Below, in pieces: positions 15,252 through 24,534 of a DNA stretch of 64,000 nt. The translations under genes were made by a program, and so were the position numbers. Under the pieces are notes generated by a model. It searched no databases. It was given only the letters and a program-made list of their open reading frames with translations, and was not told the DNA's origin. This DNA is from G965276675 sp965276675 (lineage in GTDB: Bacteria > Acidobacteriota > Terriglobia > Terriglobales > Acidobacteriaceae). The stretch spans positions 1,054,001 through 1,118,000 of the forward strand of contig OZ255624.1 in the NCBI GenBank assembly GCA_965276675.1. The letters run 5' to 3'. The first letter of the stretch is position 1. The number at the start of each line of letters is the position of its first letter.

Positions 15252-16072
15252 CCGTATTCGAGCAGGGTGACGATGATAACGCCTCCACAGATATTGCCCA
15301 GCACCGCGGGCCACAGCCAGCGGAAGTAACCTGAGGCCGGTAAGGCGTGATGGAGCACGGCTGCGAGCACCTCGCCACTGGTGGCGACGGAGTGAGCGAA
15401 GTGGCCCAGACCCACGAGGAAGGTAAGCAGGTAGATGAGCAGCACGGCGCCACTGATCGAATGGCTGCCACTCACCAGCCATGCGACGAGCGCGATGATC
15501 CACCCGCCGATAACGGCGCTCCAGAAGATGTGAGAGAGAGGCTGATTGGCAGCCTCCGTTCCGAGATTCGACATGGCGGTGACGTAGCTTTCGCGCAAGC
15601 CGCCGGTGCGCACTGCTAGAAGCGCAAACAGAAAAGCACCGATACAGTTACTTACCAGAACGATGACCCAAAGCCGCAGTGTCTTCCATAGGTGCTTGCG
15701 CTCAGCTAAAACCACGGCTACGGGATAGAGAGTGTTTTCGGTAAAGAGCTGCGCCCGCCCGGTGATCACGGCGACAAACCCCAAGGGGTAGAGCAGATGG
15801 GAGACGAGCTGCGCAACACCACCAGTGCCTAGCTCAGCGGTCGCGATGGACATGCCTAGTGCGGTGAGGCCCATCGTAATACCTCCGGCGAGGCCGGAGA
15901 TAGCAAGGTTGTGAATGGGACGACCAAGCTCTTGTCGGCCCTCCCGCGCGACCTGGATAAAAACCTGATGCGCGGTGGGGCGCTCAAGATCCTTTTGAAC
16001 GGAGGCCTGTGATGATCCCTTTGAATCCGTTCCATCTTTCAGAGGATCATTCTTCAGTTTGCGTAAAGGCAT
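15233..16072 (-). CDS. Formate/nitrite transporter (FNT) family channel
   Basis: The 279-residue protein has about six hydrophobic segments and FNT-family features: GRPIHNLAISGLAGGITMGL near the first span, GRAQLFTENTLYPV in the middle and the repeated pore-loop regions. The family conducts small monocarboxylates, nitrite or hydrosulfide across the inner membrane. The extended hydrophilic N-terminus and overall form resemble the YfdC subgroup, whose substrate is not established. It ends next to the truncated propeller gene, exactly at a rearrangement junction, and lies upstream of no obvious partner. Substrate cannot be told from sequence. Confidence 0.87.
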   Translation of the reverse strand: MPLRKLKNDPLKDGTDSKGSSQASVQKDLERPTAHQVFIQVAREGRQELGRPIHNLAISGLAGGITMGLTALGMSIATAELGTGGVAQLVSHLLYPLGFVAVITGRAQLFTENTLYPVAVVLAERKHLWKTLRLWVIVLVSNCIGAFLFALLAVRTGGLRESYVTAMSNLGTEAANQPLSHIFWSAVIGGWIIALVAWLVSGSHSISGAVLLIYLLTFLVGLGHFAHSVATSGEVLAAVLHHALPASGYFRWLWPAVLGNICGGVIIVTLLEYGQVKEE

Positions 16073-16089
16073 GGGTCCCCTGAGTTATC

Positions 16090-16611
16090 TTATACGCCGG
16101 AGTTGAGAGTCAGTTTTTCGTGGTCGCCGACTTTGGATTCGCCTTTGGTGAGTGCCCTCTTGAAGATCTCGTAGTTGCGCACGATCGCGCTCGAGGGCGC
16201 GTCCCAGTATTCGGCTTCTTCCACTGTGACCCTGAGAACTGAAATCTCGGGATCCTCTTCGCCATTGGGAAACCAGGCTTTGAACATGGGATTCCAGAGC
16301 TCGTGAATCTTCGCGCGATCCTTCGAGACGTTGGCATGTCCGGAGAGACTGATGAAGCTGCTGTTTTTTGTGTCGGTATAGGTCAGGCTTACGTGAGAGT
16401 CCTGACGAATGTCTTCAACCTTGCCCGAGTGACCACGGGTCAGGAACCAGAGATCCCCGGAGAAGTTGGACTGTTGCGTTGCCATAGGCCGGCTGTAAAG
16501 CCTGCCGTCTGCGTTGGAAGTGGTGAGCATCGCGATGTGAATGTCCTTGATCAGATCCCAGACTTTGCTCTTTGCCTGCTCGGGCGTGGAGTGCTCTTGT
16601 CTTTCGCTCAT
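16090..16611 (-). CDS. Pyridoxamine-5'-phosphate-oxidase-fold protein (general stress protein 26 type)
   Basis: This 173-residue protein has the split-barrel flavin-binding fold. KVWDLIKDIHIAMLTTSN, LYSRPMATQ and DLWFLTRGHSGKVEDI match general stress protein 26 relatives, which bind flavin nucleotides or F420. The ATG at 16611 has AGGAG six or seven bases upstream; a longer in-frame start at 16728 adds unsupported residues. It lies 17 bases upstream of the FNT gene in the transcription direction, so the two may share a transcript. The reaction is unknown. Confidence 0.83.
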   Translation of the reverse strand: MSERQEHSTPEQAKSKVWDLIKDIHIAMLTTSNADGRLYSRPMATQQSNFSGDLWFLTRGHSGKVEDIRQDSHVSLTYTDTKNSSFISLSGHANVSKDRAKIHELWNPMFKAWFPNGEEDPEISVLRVTVEEAEYWDAPSSAIVRNYEIFKRALTKGESKVGDHEKLTLNSGV

Positions 16612-16848
16612 TACGTTCTCCTGAACCGGTTTTGTTACGACACGAGTGTTGGATGCACGGTAGAAGAGGAGTATCTCCGACCAGAGTTTTAGCTGTGACT
16701 CCATCGAAAGGTGTAGATGAACGCCCAACTGCGGTAATGATGCGAATCTTCAACAATGACGCGGGTCAGAGCGCCTTCCAAAAACCAGTAAAGGCTTGCC
16801 CGAGGCACCTTTGGATGGGTATAGTTCAACTCGGCTCCACTTACCTGC

Positions 16849-19077
16849 ATGCATCTACCCGCCACAAAAAAGAACAGCGAAGTGCCTCTACCAGGATTGA
16901 GATGGCTCCTTTGTTCTCTTTTGCTTTTAGGGATCTCGCTTACCGGATGGAAGACGATCCATGCAGGCTCGACGGTGGATGAGGATCGCGCGAAGTATGC
17001 GGCGAAGGTCAGGGAGACGTACAGCTATCCGTTCGGCAAGGGCCAGCCATTCCTGCCGAGCAATGCAAAGATCGAGGGCGACGACTTTATACAGCCCGGC
17101 GCATTTCCCACGGCACAGTACTGCCGGCATTGTCATGAGGCGACGTACCACGAATGGCGGCAGTCGCTGCACTCCAACTCATTCCGCACGCCTTTTTACA
17201 CCAAGAACGTAAGTCTGCTCCAGAGCATGAAGGGCGTGGAGTCCGCGCGGCACTGCGAGGGCTGTCACAACCCGATTGAGCTGTTCTCTGGAGCGGTAAC
17301 CACAAATCCGGTCTCGAAGGATCGCGAGTTCGATCAGGACGGCGTGACCTGCTCTGTGTGCCACTCGATCAAGAAGCTGCAGCCAACCTATGGGCTGGGC
17401 TCGTATGTGATGGGCGTGCCGGCGGTGATTGTGGATGAGACCGGCAAGCCGGTGCCGGGTGAGGTGAGCTACTCCGAGATTACCGCGCATGTGGATCGCC
17501 ACAAAGCCGCCGTGATGAAGGACTTCTACAGATCGCCCGAGTATTGCGCCGCGTGTCACAAGGCGAATATCCCTGAGTCGCTCAACAACTACAAATGGTT
17601 GCGCGCCATCGGGCTCTACGATGAGTGGCAGCAGTCTTCGTTCGCGAAGCGCTCGCCACTGCCGTTCTACAAGAAAGATGTTTCAACATGCCAGACGTGC
17701 CACATGCCGCGCGTGCAGGTGACGCAGGCAGACATCGCAGCCAAGAATGGCACGATCGTTTCGCATCGCTGGTTAGGTGGCAATACGGCGGTTCCATTCC
17801 TCTACGGTTACGACGAGCAGTTGCAGAAGACGATCGAGTACCTGAAGGCGCAGAAGCTGAATGTGGATCTTTTTGCCCTGAGCACAGCGAACTCGCAGGG
17901 GATGATTGCGCCCTTCGGCTCCACTGCGTTTACGCTCAAGCCCAACGACATGGTCCAAACCGCGATCGTGATCCAGAACAAGGGCATTGGGCACACGCTG
18001 ATACCCGAGCAGCGGGATATGTATCAGGCCTGGGCGCAGTTCGAGGTGAAAGACGCGGCTGGAAAGGTGCTGACCCGCAGCGGATATTTGAAGCCGGATG
18101 GCACGCTTGATCCGGGCGCACACAGCTTTATTACTCGCCTGCTGGATGGCGATGGCCACCTGCTGACCAAGCATGAGATCTGGTTGCGCAAGACGATTGC
18201 CTCGGACACTACGATCCGGCCTGGGCGTTCCACCGTAATTCGGTATCAGTTCCGGTTACCGAAGGACGGCGCGGGCCCGTATACGGTAACGGCGAAGGTC
18301 AACTACCGTCACTTCAACGACACTTACGCAGACTATGTGCTCGGCGATAAGCACCCGGCATACCCCGTCGTCGAGATGGCTTCGCGCTCGCGCACACTCT
18401 ATGTGGGCGAGAACAGGCCTACGCCCGCGACAGCTGCGGATAATCCCGACTGGATGCGCTGGAACAACTTTGGCATTGCGTTGCTGGACCAGGAGCAGTA
18501 TGCGGAGTCGGTTTCGGCTTTTAACCAGGTGGCAAAGATGCGGCCGGATTACCCCGACGCGTATACGAACCTGGGCGTGGTGTACTTGAAATGGGAGAAG
18601 TACGACCAAGCTGGGCAGAGCCTGAAGAAGGCGCTGACAATGAGTCCCGACGATCCGCGCGCTCTCTACTACCAGGCCTTGGTGGAGCGCAATGAAGGTG
18701 ATCTGGATGGAGCGGTAACCGATCTGCAGAAGGTAATTGTGAAATTTCCACAATCACCGGATGCTCACCGCGAGCTCGGCTTTTCCTTCTACCAGCAGCA
18801 CAAGTATGCGCCAGCGCGCGAGCAGTATGAGGCTGTGCAGGGCATCGATCCCGATGATCTTTCGGCGCATTACAATCTCGCGATCATCTACCGGCGACTC
18901 GGGTTGAAGGATAAAGCCGCGCAGCAGTCCGCATACTTCGCCGACGAGAAGGAAGATCCGATGGCGAACACGGCTACGCTGGAGTTCCTGCGGTCGCATC
19001 CTGAGATCTCAAGCGAGAGCGTGCCCTGGCATCTCCATTCCGATCTGGAGACGGCGACGGCGGCGGATCAGAAGTAG
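16849..19077 (+). CDS. Secreted pentaheme cytochrome c with TPR repeats
   Basis: The 742-residue protein has an N-terminal export or anchor segment (LRWLLCSLLLLGISLTG, about 18-33). It carries five heme-attachment motifs: CRHCH (92-96), CEGCH, CSVCH, CAACH and CQTCH, spread to about residue 280. This resembles the cytochrome c554 / multiheme nitrite-type domain. A beta-rich region follows, then three or four tetratricopeptide repeats (about 540-700). It probably acts outside the inner membrane in electron transfer; the TPRs suggest partner binding. No cytochrome maturation gene is adjacent. The start has no clear ribosome site, so the first residues are uncertain. Confidence 0.83.
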   Translation: MHLPATKKNSEVPLPGLRWLLCSLLLLGISLTGWKTIHAGSTVDEDRAKYAAKVRETYSYPFGKGQPFLPSNAKIEGDDFIQPGAFPTAQYCRHCHEATYHEWRQSLHSNSFRTPFYTKNVSLLQSMKGVESARHCEGCHNPIELFSGAVTTNPVSKDREFDQDGVTCSVCHSIKKLQPTYGLGSYVMGVPAVIVDETGKPVPGEVSYSEITAHVDRHKAAVMKDFYRSPEYCAACHKANIPESLNNYKWLRAIGLYDEWQQSSFAKRSPLPFYKKDVSTCQTCHMPRVQVTQADIAAKNGTIVSHRWLGGNTAVPFLYGYDEQLQKTIEYLKAQKLNVDLFALSTANSQGMIAPFGSTAFTLKPNDMVQTAIVIQNKGIGHTLIPEQRDMYQAWAQFEVKDAAGKVLTRSGYLKPDGTLDPGAHSFITRLLDGDGHLLTKHEIWLRKTIASDTTIRPGRSTVIRYQFRLPKDGAGPYTVTAKVNYRHFNDTYADYVLGDKHPAYPVVEMASRSRTLYVGENRPTPATAADNPDWMRWNNFGIALLDQEQYAESVSAFNQVAKMRPDYPDAYTNLGVVYLKWEKYDQAGQSLKKALTMSPDDPRALYYQALVERNEGDLDGAVTDLQKVIVKFPQSPDAHRELGFSFYQQHKYAPAREQYEAVQGIDPDDLSAHYNLAIIYRRLGLKDKAAQQSAYFADEKEDPMANTATLEFLRSHPEISSESVPWHLHSDLETATAADQK

Positions 19078-19277
19078 ATGCCAGGGTAAGCTCTAGTGTG
19101 GTGAGTCGCTGTATATCGGTGGTTGAGCGGCGCTTCGCGCCGATACTTAAATACAAGATGAAGCAGTTTACACCGGTTCCGCTCAGGGCAGGCTTTCAAC
19201 TCCACCTTCGGTTACGTCAAGATGACAATCAGCTACGAATTAACGACTCACCACACAGGACAGATGCTGGGAACGAG

Positions 19278-19832
19278 ATGACAACACAATGCGCTGCACT
19301 GCTACTGGCACTCACTTTAGTGGTCGTACCGGGATCTCTGGTTGCGCAGGATACGAGCACTGGGGCGGTAACGGCTTCGGCGCAGACGAGCGTCGAAGCT
19401 GTGCTGAAACCTGCGGATCTTGCGGGCAAGGTGCCGGATCAGGTTTTCTTTCGCGGGCAGTCTGCCACTGTTCAGATGCGTAACAGTGGCGGTATCCGGT
19501 TCGCGGATGGCATGCTGGTGCTGGCCGCGCTCGTGGACACCTCAGGCTATTCGAGCGGCATCCAGCAGAAATATCAGGGCTATCTCATCGCAGAGGTACC
19601 GCTGCAGATAGAGGGGCATAGGCTGCCTCCAGGCGAGTACGGATTTGGCTTTGTTGCGGGTGATGTATTCCTGGTCATGGACATTGGTGCCCACGACCAA
19701 CTGACGGCAAAGAGCACGCGGGATACGCAACTGCGGCACGCGACGCCGCTGCAGTTAATTGCCGCGCCGGATGTGAAGGGCTACCGGCTGTATTCCGGCC
19801 GGACCTATGTTACGCTCACGCGAGCAGAGTAG
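19278..19832 (+). CDS. Secreted protein of unknown function
   Basis: The 184-residue product begins MTTQCAALLLALTLVVVPG and ends a typical signal peptide at LVAQD. The mature part is beta-rich (VFFRGQSATVQMRNSGG, PPGEYGFGFVAGDVFLVMD, YRLYSGRTYVTL) and contains no Cys pair or catalytic motif that I recognise. The ATG at 19278 is preferred because it places the signal peptide first; an in-frame start at 19098 adds 60 residues with no family sense. It lies between the cytochrome gene and the convergent efflux operon. No function is proposed. Confidence 0.65.
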   Translation: MTTQCAALLLALTLVVVPGSLVAQDTSTGAVTASAQTSVEAVLKPADLAGKVPDQVFFRGQSATVQMRNSGGIRFADGMLVLAALVDTSGYSSGIQQKYQGYLIAEVPLQIEGHRLPPGEYGFGFVAGDVFLVMDIGAHDQLTAKSTRDTQLRHATPLQLIAAPDVKGYRLYSGRTYVTLTRAE

Positions 19833-19886
19833 AGGCGCGCCTCATTTGTATGAGTAGAGCGGTCCTATGCGGAGAGATCGCGCGGC

Positions 19887-21359
19887 CTACTGCTGCCAGC
19901 CTCCGCCTAATGCGTTGTACAAACGTACCAGTGACAGCGCTTCATTCTCACGCGCGCCAGCGAGCGAAAGCTGCGCAGAGAAGTAGTTCGTTTCGTTGGT
20001 CAGCACCTCCAGATAACTGGTGACGCCTCCCCGGTAGCGAAGATTCGAGAGATCGGAGGCGTCCCGTGCGGAGCTTGTCAGCTTCTCTTCCTGCTCTCGA
20101 AATTCGCGGTATTTCTGATAGCCGACGAGCGCGTTTGAGACGTCCTGAAAAGCCTGCGCCACTGTCTGCTTATAGGTGAAGAGCTGCTCCTGCTGCTGAG
20201 CTTCCGTAAGGCGGAGGTTGTTGCGAAGGCGGCCCGCGGTAAAGATCGGCACTGTGCTACTGGGTCCGAAGCTGTAGAGAAAGCCCGGGGCGGTGAAGAG
20301 ACGATTCAGCGCATTGCTTCCCGTGCCGACCTGTCCGGTGAGCGAGATTTGCGGGAAGTACGCTGCCTTCGCGACACCGATCTGCGCATTTGCGGCGACC
20401 AGCTGCTCTTCCGCCTGGCGGATATCCGGACGGCGCTCGATCAAGTCAGAGGGCAGGCCGGCCGGGACCGTGGGCATGTGCGGCTGGTCGGCGATGTTCA
20501 AACCGCGCTTGATCGGCCCGGGGTTCTGGCCGAGCAGGGTCTGGATCGCATTCTCTTCCTGCTCGATCTGGCGTTCGAGGTCGGGAATCTGCGCTGCTGC
20601 CGTGTAGACAAGCTGCTCGGCCTGGCGCACGTCGAGCAGGGAAGTGGAACCGCCGGCTTCAAGCGTCTGCGTTAGCTGAAGGGATTCCTGCCGCGACTTG
20701 AGCGTGCGCTGGGCGATCTCGAGCTGCAGATCGAGCGTGCGCAGTTGGAAATAGCCGGTCGCCACGTTGAGTATGAGCGTGTCCAGCACCTCGCGCTGCG
20801 ACCACTGATTGGCAAGCAGTTGAGCGCGGGCGGCCTCCGTGGCTTTGCGATACTGTCCCCAGAAGTCTAGATTCCATGAAGCGTTCAGCGTCAGCTCGCC
20901 AAGATGGGTGATGAACGAGCCGAGGCCACCGAACTGCGCGGAGGGATAACGCGTCTGCGTGTAGTTTGCGCCGCCGCTGAATTGCGGGAACTCGTTGGAG
21001 CGAGTGACGCCAAGTTGCGCTTGCGCCTCCAGCACGCGCTGTGCAGCGATGCGGATGTTGTAGTTCTGCTTGATCGCCGTGTGGATCAGCGTCTGCAGTT
21101 CGGGGTCGCTGAAGACCTGCCACCACTTCTCATCGCCGATAGAAAGAGCTGATTGCGCGATAGCCGCTGCGGTGTTGGGCAGCTGGCCGCCGTTCTCGGA
21201 CTGCGGCGGCACGGAGGTTTGTGTCGTATCGGTCTGCTCGGCGCCGCGATAGATCTGAGGCGTATCGACGACGGGTCGCTTGTATTTGGGACCAACAGTG
21301 CACCCGGCCAGCGCGAAGGTGGCCGCGGTGAGCAGCACTCCGAAGCGAAGATGCTTCAA
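19887..21359 (-). CDS. RND efflux outer-membrane factor, NodT/OprM family lipoprotein
   Basis: The 490-residue protein starts with a lipoprotein signal (FALAGCTVGP, Cys19), then VGPKYKRPVVDTP, typical of OprM-type exit ducts. The two homologous halves contain LDFWGQYRKATEAARAQL and RRPDIRQAEEQLVAANAQIG, hallmark motifs of the family. It forms the outer-membrane channel of a three-part pump. Its ATG overlaps the stop of the RND permease by four bases, showing translational coupling. It is the last gene of the operon and of normal length. Confidence 0.93.
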   Translation of the reverse strand: MKHLRFGVLLTAATFALAGCTVGPKYKRPVVDTPQIYRGAEQTDTTQTSVPPQSENGGQLPNTAAAIAQSALSIGDEKWWQVFSDPELQTLIHTAIKQNYNIRIAAQRVLEAQAQLGVTRSNEFPQFSGGANYTQTRYPSAQFGGLGSFITHLGELTLNASWNLDFWGQYRKATEAARAQLLANQWSQREVLDTLILNVATGYFQLRTLDLQLEIAQRTLKSRQESLQLTQTLEAGGSTSLLDVRQAEQLVYTAAAQIPDLERQIEQEENAIQTLLGQNPGPIKRGLNIADQPHMPTVPAGLPSDLIERRPDIRQAEEQLVAANAQIGVAKAAYFPQISLTGQVGTGSNALNRLFTAPGFLYSFGPSSTVPIFTAGRLRNNLRLTEAQQQEQLFTYKQTVAQAFQDVSNALVGYQKYREFREQEEKLTSSARDASDLSNLRYRGGVTSYLEVLTNETNYFSAQLSLAGARENEALSLVRLYNALGGGWQQ

Positions 21360-24300
21360 GCAGCACCTCCATTCCGGGGTGCGGCAACTGCGTGAGAGGG
21401 CGCTCCTTCGGGCTTCTTGCCACCCAAGCGAACGGAGATGCGCTCGACCACAGCGAAGGAAACGGGAACGAGAAAGATGGCGATGCCAGAGGCCGCGAGC
21501 ATGCCGCCGATGACGACGGTGCCCAGGATCTCACGCGAGACGCCGCCGGCGCCGCTCGCAATCCAGAGCGGCACGCAGCCCAGGATGAAGGCGAAGGCGG
21601 TCATAAGGATGGGACGGAAGCGCAGCCGGGCCGCGCCGAGAGCGGCATCGTAGATGGTCTTGCCGCCACGGTATTCCGCACGCGCATATTCGACGATAAG
21701 GATGGCATTTTTGGCGGAGAGACCGATCAGCATCACCAGACCGATCTGCGCGTAGGTATCGTTTTCGAGATTGCGCAACGAAAGCGCCAGAAACGCACCG
21801 AAGAGCGCGATGGGTGTGCAGAGCAGGACGCTGAAGGGGAGCGACCAGCTCTCGTACTGGGCGGCAAGAATCAGGAAGACAAAGAGCAGCGACAAGCCGA
21901 AGACGGCCGAGGGTGGAACGCCTTGCGCGGCCTTCTGCTCCTGGTAGGACATGCCCATGTAGGCGAGCGACATATTCGCCGGCATTACCTCTTTGAAGAC
22001 CGCCTCCATTGCAGCCGTGGCTTGCGCGGAGCTATATCCGGGGGAGGCGCTAGCATTGATCTGGGCGGAGCCGTATTCGTTATAGCGCAGCGTAAACTCG
22101 GGGCCGCTTATCTTGCGGATACTCGTGAGTGCGCTCAGCGGAATGGATGTGCCGCTGGCGTTCTGCACATAAAACTGGTTGATGTTGTCGACGTTGGTGC
22201 GAGAGCTGCCCTCGGCCTCGACGTAGGTCTGCCATTGGCGGCCGAAGCGATTGAAGTAGTTCACCAGGTAGCCGCCCATGAAGGTCTGCAGGGTCTGGTA
22301 GACGTCGGCGAGATTCACGCCATTCTGGATGGCCTTGGTGCGATCGACGTCGACGTAGATCTGGGGCACGCTGGGCAGGTCGCTGGTAAAGATGCTGGCG
22401 AGCTCCGGGCGTTTGCGACAGGCAGCGAGGTACTTGTTGAGATTGGTAGTTAGGTAATCCGGATCGGAGGAGCCGGAGCGGTCCTGCACGATGGCCGTCA
22501 CGCCCCCAGAGGCGCCGATTCCAGGGATGGAGGGCGGCGGAAAGGAGAAGGCCATGCCCTGGCGCACGCCGGAGAGGGCGCCAAAAATGTTCTTTTGAAT
22601 CGCGGCGTATTGTTCATTCGGCTTCTTGCGTTCGTTCCATGGTTTCAGCGCGACGAAATAAAAGGCGTTGTACGTATTTTGAGTGCCGCTCAGGAGATTA
22701 AAGCCGTTGACGGTCACGATGCTCTCCACACCCGGCGTGCCCATAACGGCCTTTTCGACCTCTTTGGAGGCGGCTTCCGTGCGCTGGAGAGAGGAAGAGT
22801 TCGGGAGCGCAAGCCCGGCAAAGATGTAGCCCTGGTCTTCATTCGGAAGGAAGGAAGACGGGATGCGCGCGCCGATGAGCAGGCCGACGGCGCTGACGAC
22901 GGCCAGCAGTATAAGGGCGAGACCCCATTTGCGGATCAGGAAACCGGAGGTGCGGATGTAGCCGTTGGTAGTGCGGGAGAAGGTGCGATTGAACCAGCGG
23001 AAAAACGCAGCGAGCGGACCGCGGCTCTTTTTCTTCGGCTTGAGTAGAAGTGCGCAGAGCGCCGGGCTGAGCGAGAGTGCGTTGAAGGCCGAGAAGAGAA
23101 CCGAGATCGCGATGGTGACAGCGAACTGCTGGTAGAGACGTCCGGTGATACCGGGAATGAAGGCTGTCGGGATGAAGACTGCGGCCAAAATAAGAGCGAT
23201 GGCGATGACCGGACTGGACACCTCCTCCATGGCGCGGAAGGCGGCGGCCTTCGGGTCCATGCCCTCTTCGATATGGTGCTCCACGGCTTCGACAACGACG
23301 ATAGCATCGTCGACCACCAGCCCGATGGCAAGCACCATGCCAAGCAGTGAAAGCGTGTTGATGGAGAAGCCCAGCAGCGGAAAGACAACAAAGGTGCCGA
23401 TAAGCGAGACGGGCACGGCGAGCAATGGAATGATGGTCGCGCGCCAGCCCTGCAGAAAGATGTAGACGACCAGAATGACGAGCGCGAGCGCGATGCCGAG
23501 AGTCAGGACGATGTCATGAATGCCGGCGTTGACAGCCTTTGTGGTATCGAGCGCGGGCTCCGAGGTGAGGTCATTGGGGAACTTCGCCTGGAGCTGCGCC
23601 ATACGCGCGGTGACAGCTTTGGCGGCAGCCACGGCATTCGAGCCGGGCAGCTGGTAAAGCGCCAGAATAGCCGAGGGCTTGCCGTTAAAACGTCCGGTCA
23701 GATTGTAGGTCTGTGCGCCGAGTTCCAGTCGCGCCACATCGCCCAGGTGCAGCGTGGAGCCGTCCGGGTTAGCGCGAATGACGATCTCGCCGAACTGCTC
23801 CGGCGTGACCAGACGACCTTGGGCGCGGACCGTATAGGTGAACTGTTGGCCTTCGGGAACTGGCTCGCCACCGATCTGACCAGCGGGATTAACCGTGTTT
23901 TGCGTGTTGATGGCTCGAATGATCTCAGGAACGGTAACGCCGAGCTTCGCCAATTGATCCGGTTTGACCCAGCAGCGCAGCGAATATTGGCCCGCGCCGA
24001 AGACCTGCACGCGCGAGATGCCGGGAACGCGCGTGAGCTCGTCTACCAGGTTGATGTAAGCGTAGTTGGCCAGAAAGGTGCTGTCGTAGCTACCGTGCGG
24101 CGAGTAGAGCGATAGCAGCATGAGCGGCGACGAGAGCGACTTCTGCACCGTCACGCCGGCGGTGTTCACCTGGGCCGGCAGCTGCGGCGTAGCTTGCGAG
24201 ACGCGCAGCTGCGTGAGCACCTGGTCGATATCCGGATTGGTGTTGATGTCGAAATCAACCGTCAACTGGGTAGTGCCGGTGTTTGTATTCGTGGAGTACA

Positions 24301-24532
24301 TGTAGTTCATGTGGTCCACGCCGCTGACCTGCTGCTCGATAGGCGTTGCTACGGACTGCTCCAGCGTCTTGGCGTCGGCTCCGGGATAGGTGGCCTGAAC
24401 CAGAATCTCCGGCGGCACGATATTTGGGAACTGCGCCGTGGGCAGGCTGAGCAGTGAGACGACCCCGACGATCACCATGATGATCGCGATCACCATGGCA
24501 ACGATGGGCCGGTTGATGAAGAATTTCGACAT
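21356..24532 (-). CDS. RND-family multidrug efflux permease (HAE1/AcrB type)
   Basis: This 1,058-residue inner-membrane pump uses the proton gradient to drive export. It begins MSKFFINRPIVAMVIAIIM, the classical start, and has twelve spans and two large periplasmic loops. Visible family motifs are GVDHMNYMYSTNTNTG and the span-4 region GLVVDDAIVVVEAVEHH with its paired aspartates. The start at 24532 is chosen over an in-frame start at 24685 because it has AGGTAAG upstream and matches the family. It sits two bases after the membrane fusion protein gene and overlaps the outer-membrane factor gene by four. Substrates are not predictable. Confidence 0.95.
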   Translation of the reverse strand: MSKFFINRPIVAMVIAIIMVIVGVVSLLSLPTAQFPNIVPPEILVQATYPGADAKTLEQSVATPIEQQVSGVDHMNYMYSTNTNTGTTQLTVDFDINTNPDIDQVLTQLRVSQATPQLPAQVNTAGVTVQKSLSSPLMLLSLYSPHGSYDSTFLANYAYINLVDELTRVPGISRVQVFGAGQYSLRCWVKPDQLAKLGVTVPEIIRAINTQNTVNPAGQIGGEPVPEGQQFTYTVRAQGRLVTPEQFGEIVIRANPDGSTLHLGDVARLELGAQTYNLTGRFNGKPSAILALYQLPGSNAVAAAKAVTARMAQLQAKFPNDLTSEPALDTTKAVNAGIHDIVLTLGIALALVILVVYIFLQGWRATIIPLLAVPVSLIGTFVVFPLLGFSINTLSLLGMVLAIGLVVDDAIVVVEAVEHHIEEGMDPKAAAFRAMEEVSSPVIAIALILAAVFIPTAFIPGITGRLYQQFAVTIAISVLFSAFNALSLSPALCALLLKPKKKSRGPLAAFFRWFNRTFSRTTNGYIRTSGFLIRKWGLALILLAVVSAVGLLIGARIPSSFLPNEDQGYIFAGLALPNSSSLQRTEAASKEVEKAVMGTPGVESIVTVNGFNLLSGTQNTYNAFYFVALKPWNERKKPNEQYAAIQKNIFGALSGVRQGMAFSFPPPSIPGIGASGGVTAIVQDRSGSSDPDYLTTNLNKYLAACRKRPELASIFTSDLPSVPQIYVDVDRTKAIQNGVNLADVYQTLQTFMGGYLVNYFNRFGRQWQTYVEAEGSSRTNVDNINQFYVQNASGTSIPLSALTSIRKISGPEFTLRYNEYGSAQINASASPGYSSAQATAAMEAVFKEVMPANMSLAYMGMSYQEQKAAQGVPPSAVFGLSLLFVFLILAAQYESWSLPFSVLLCTPIALFGAFLALSLRNLENDTYAQIGLVMLIGLSAKNAILIVEYARAEYRGGKTIYDAALGAARLRFRPILMTAFAFILGCVPLWIASGAGGVSREILGTVVIGGMLAASGIAIFLVPVSFAVVERISVRLGGKKPEGAPSHAVAAPRNGGAA

Positions 24533-24534
24533 GC

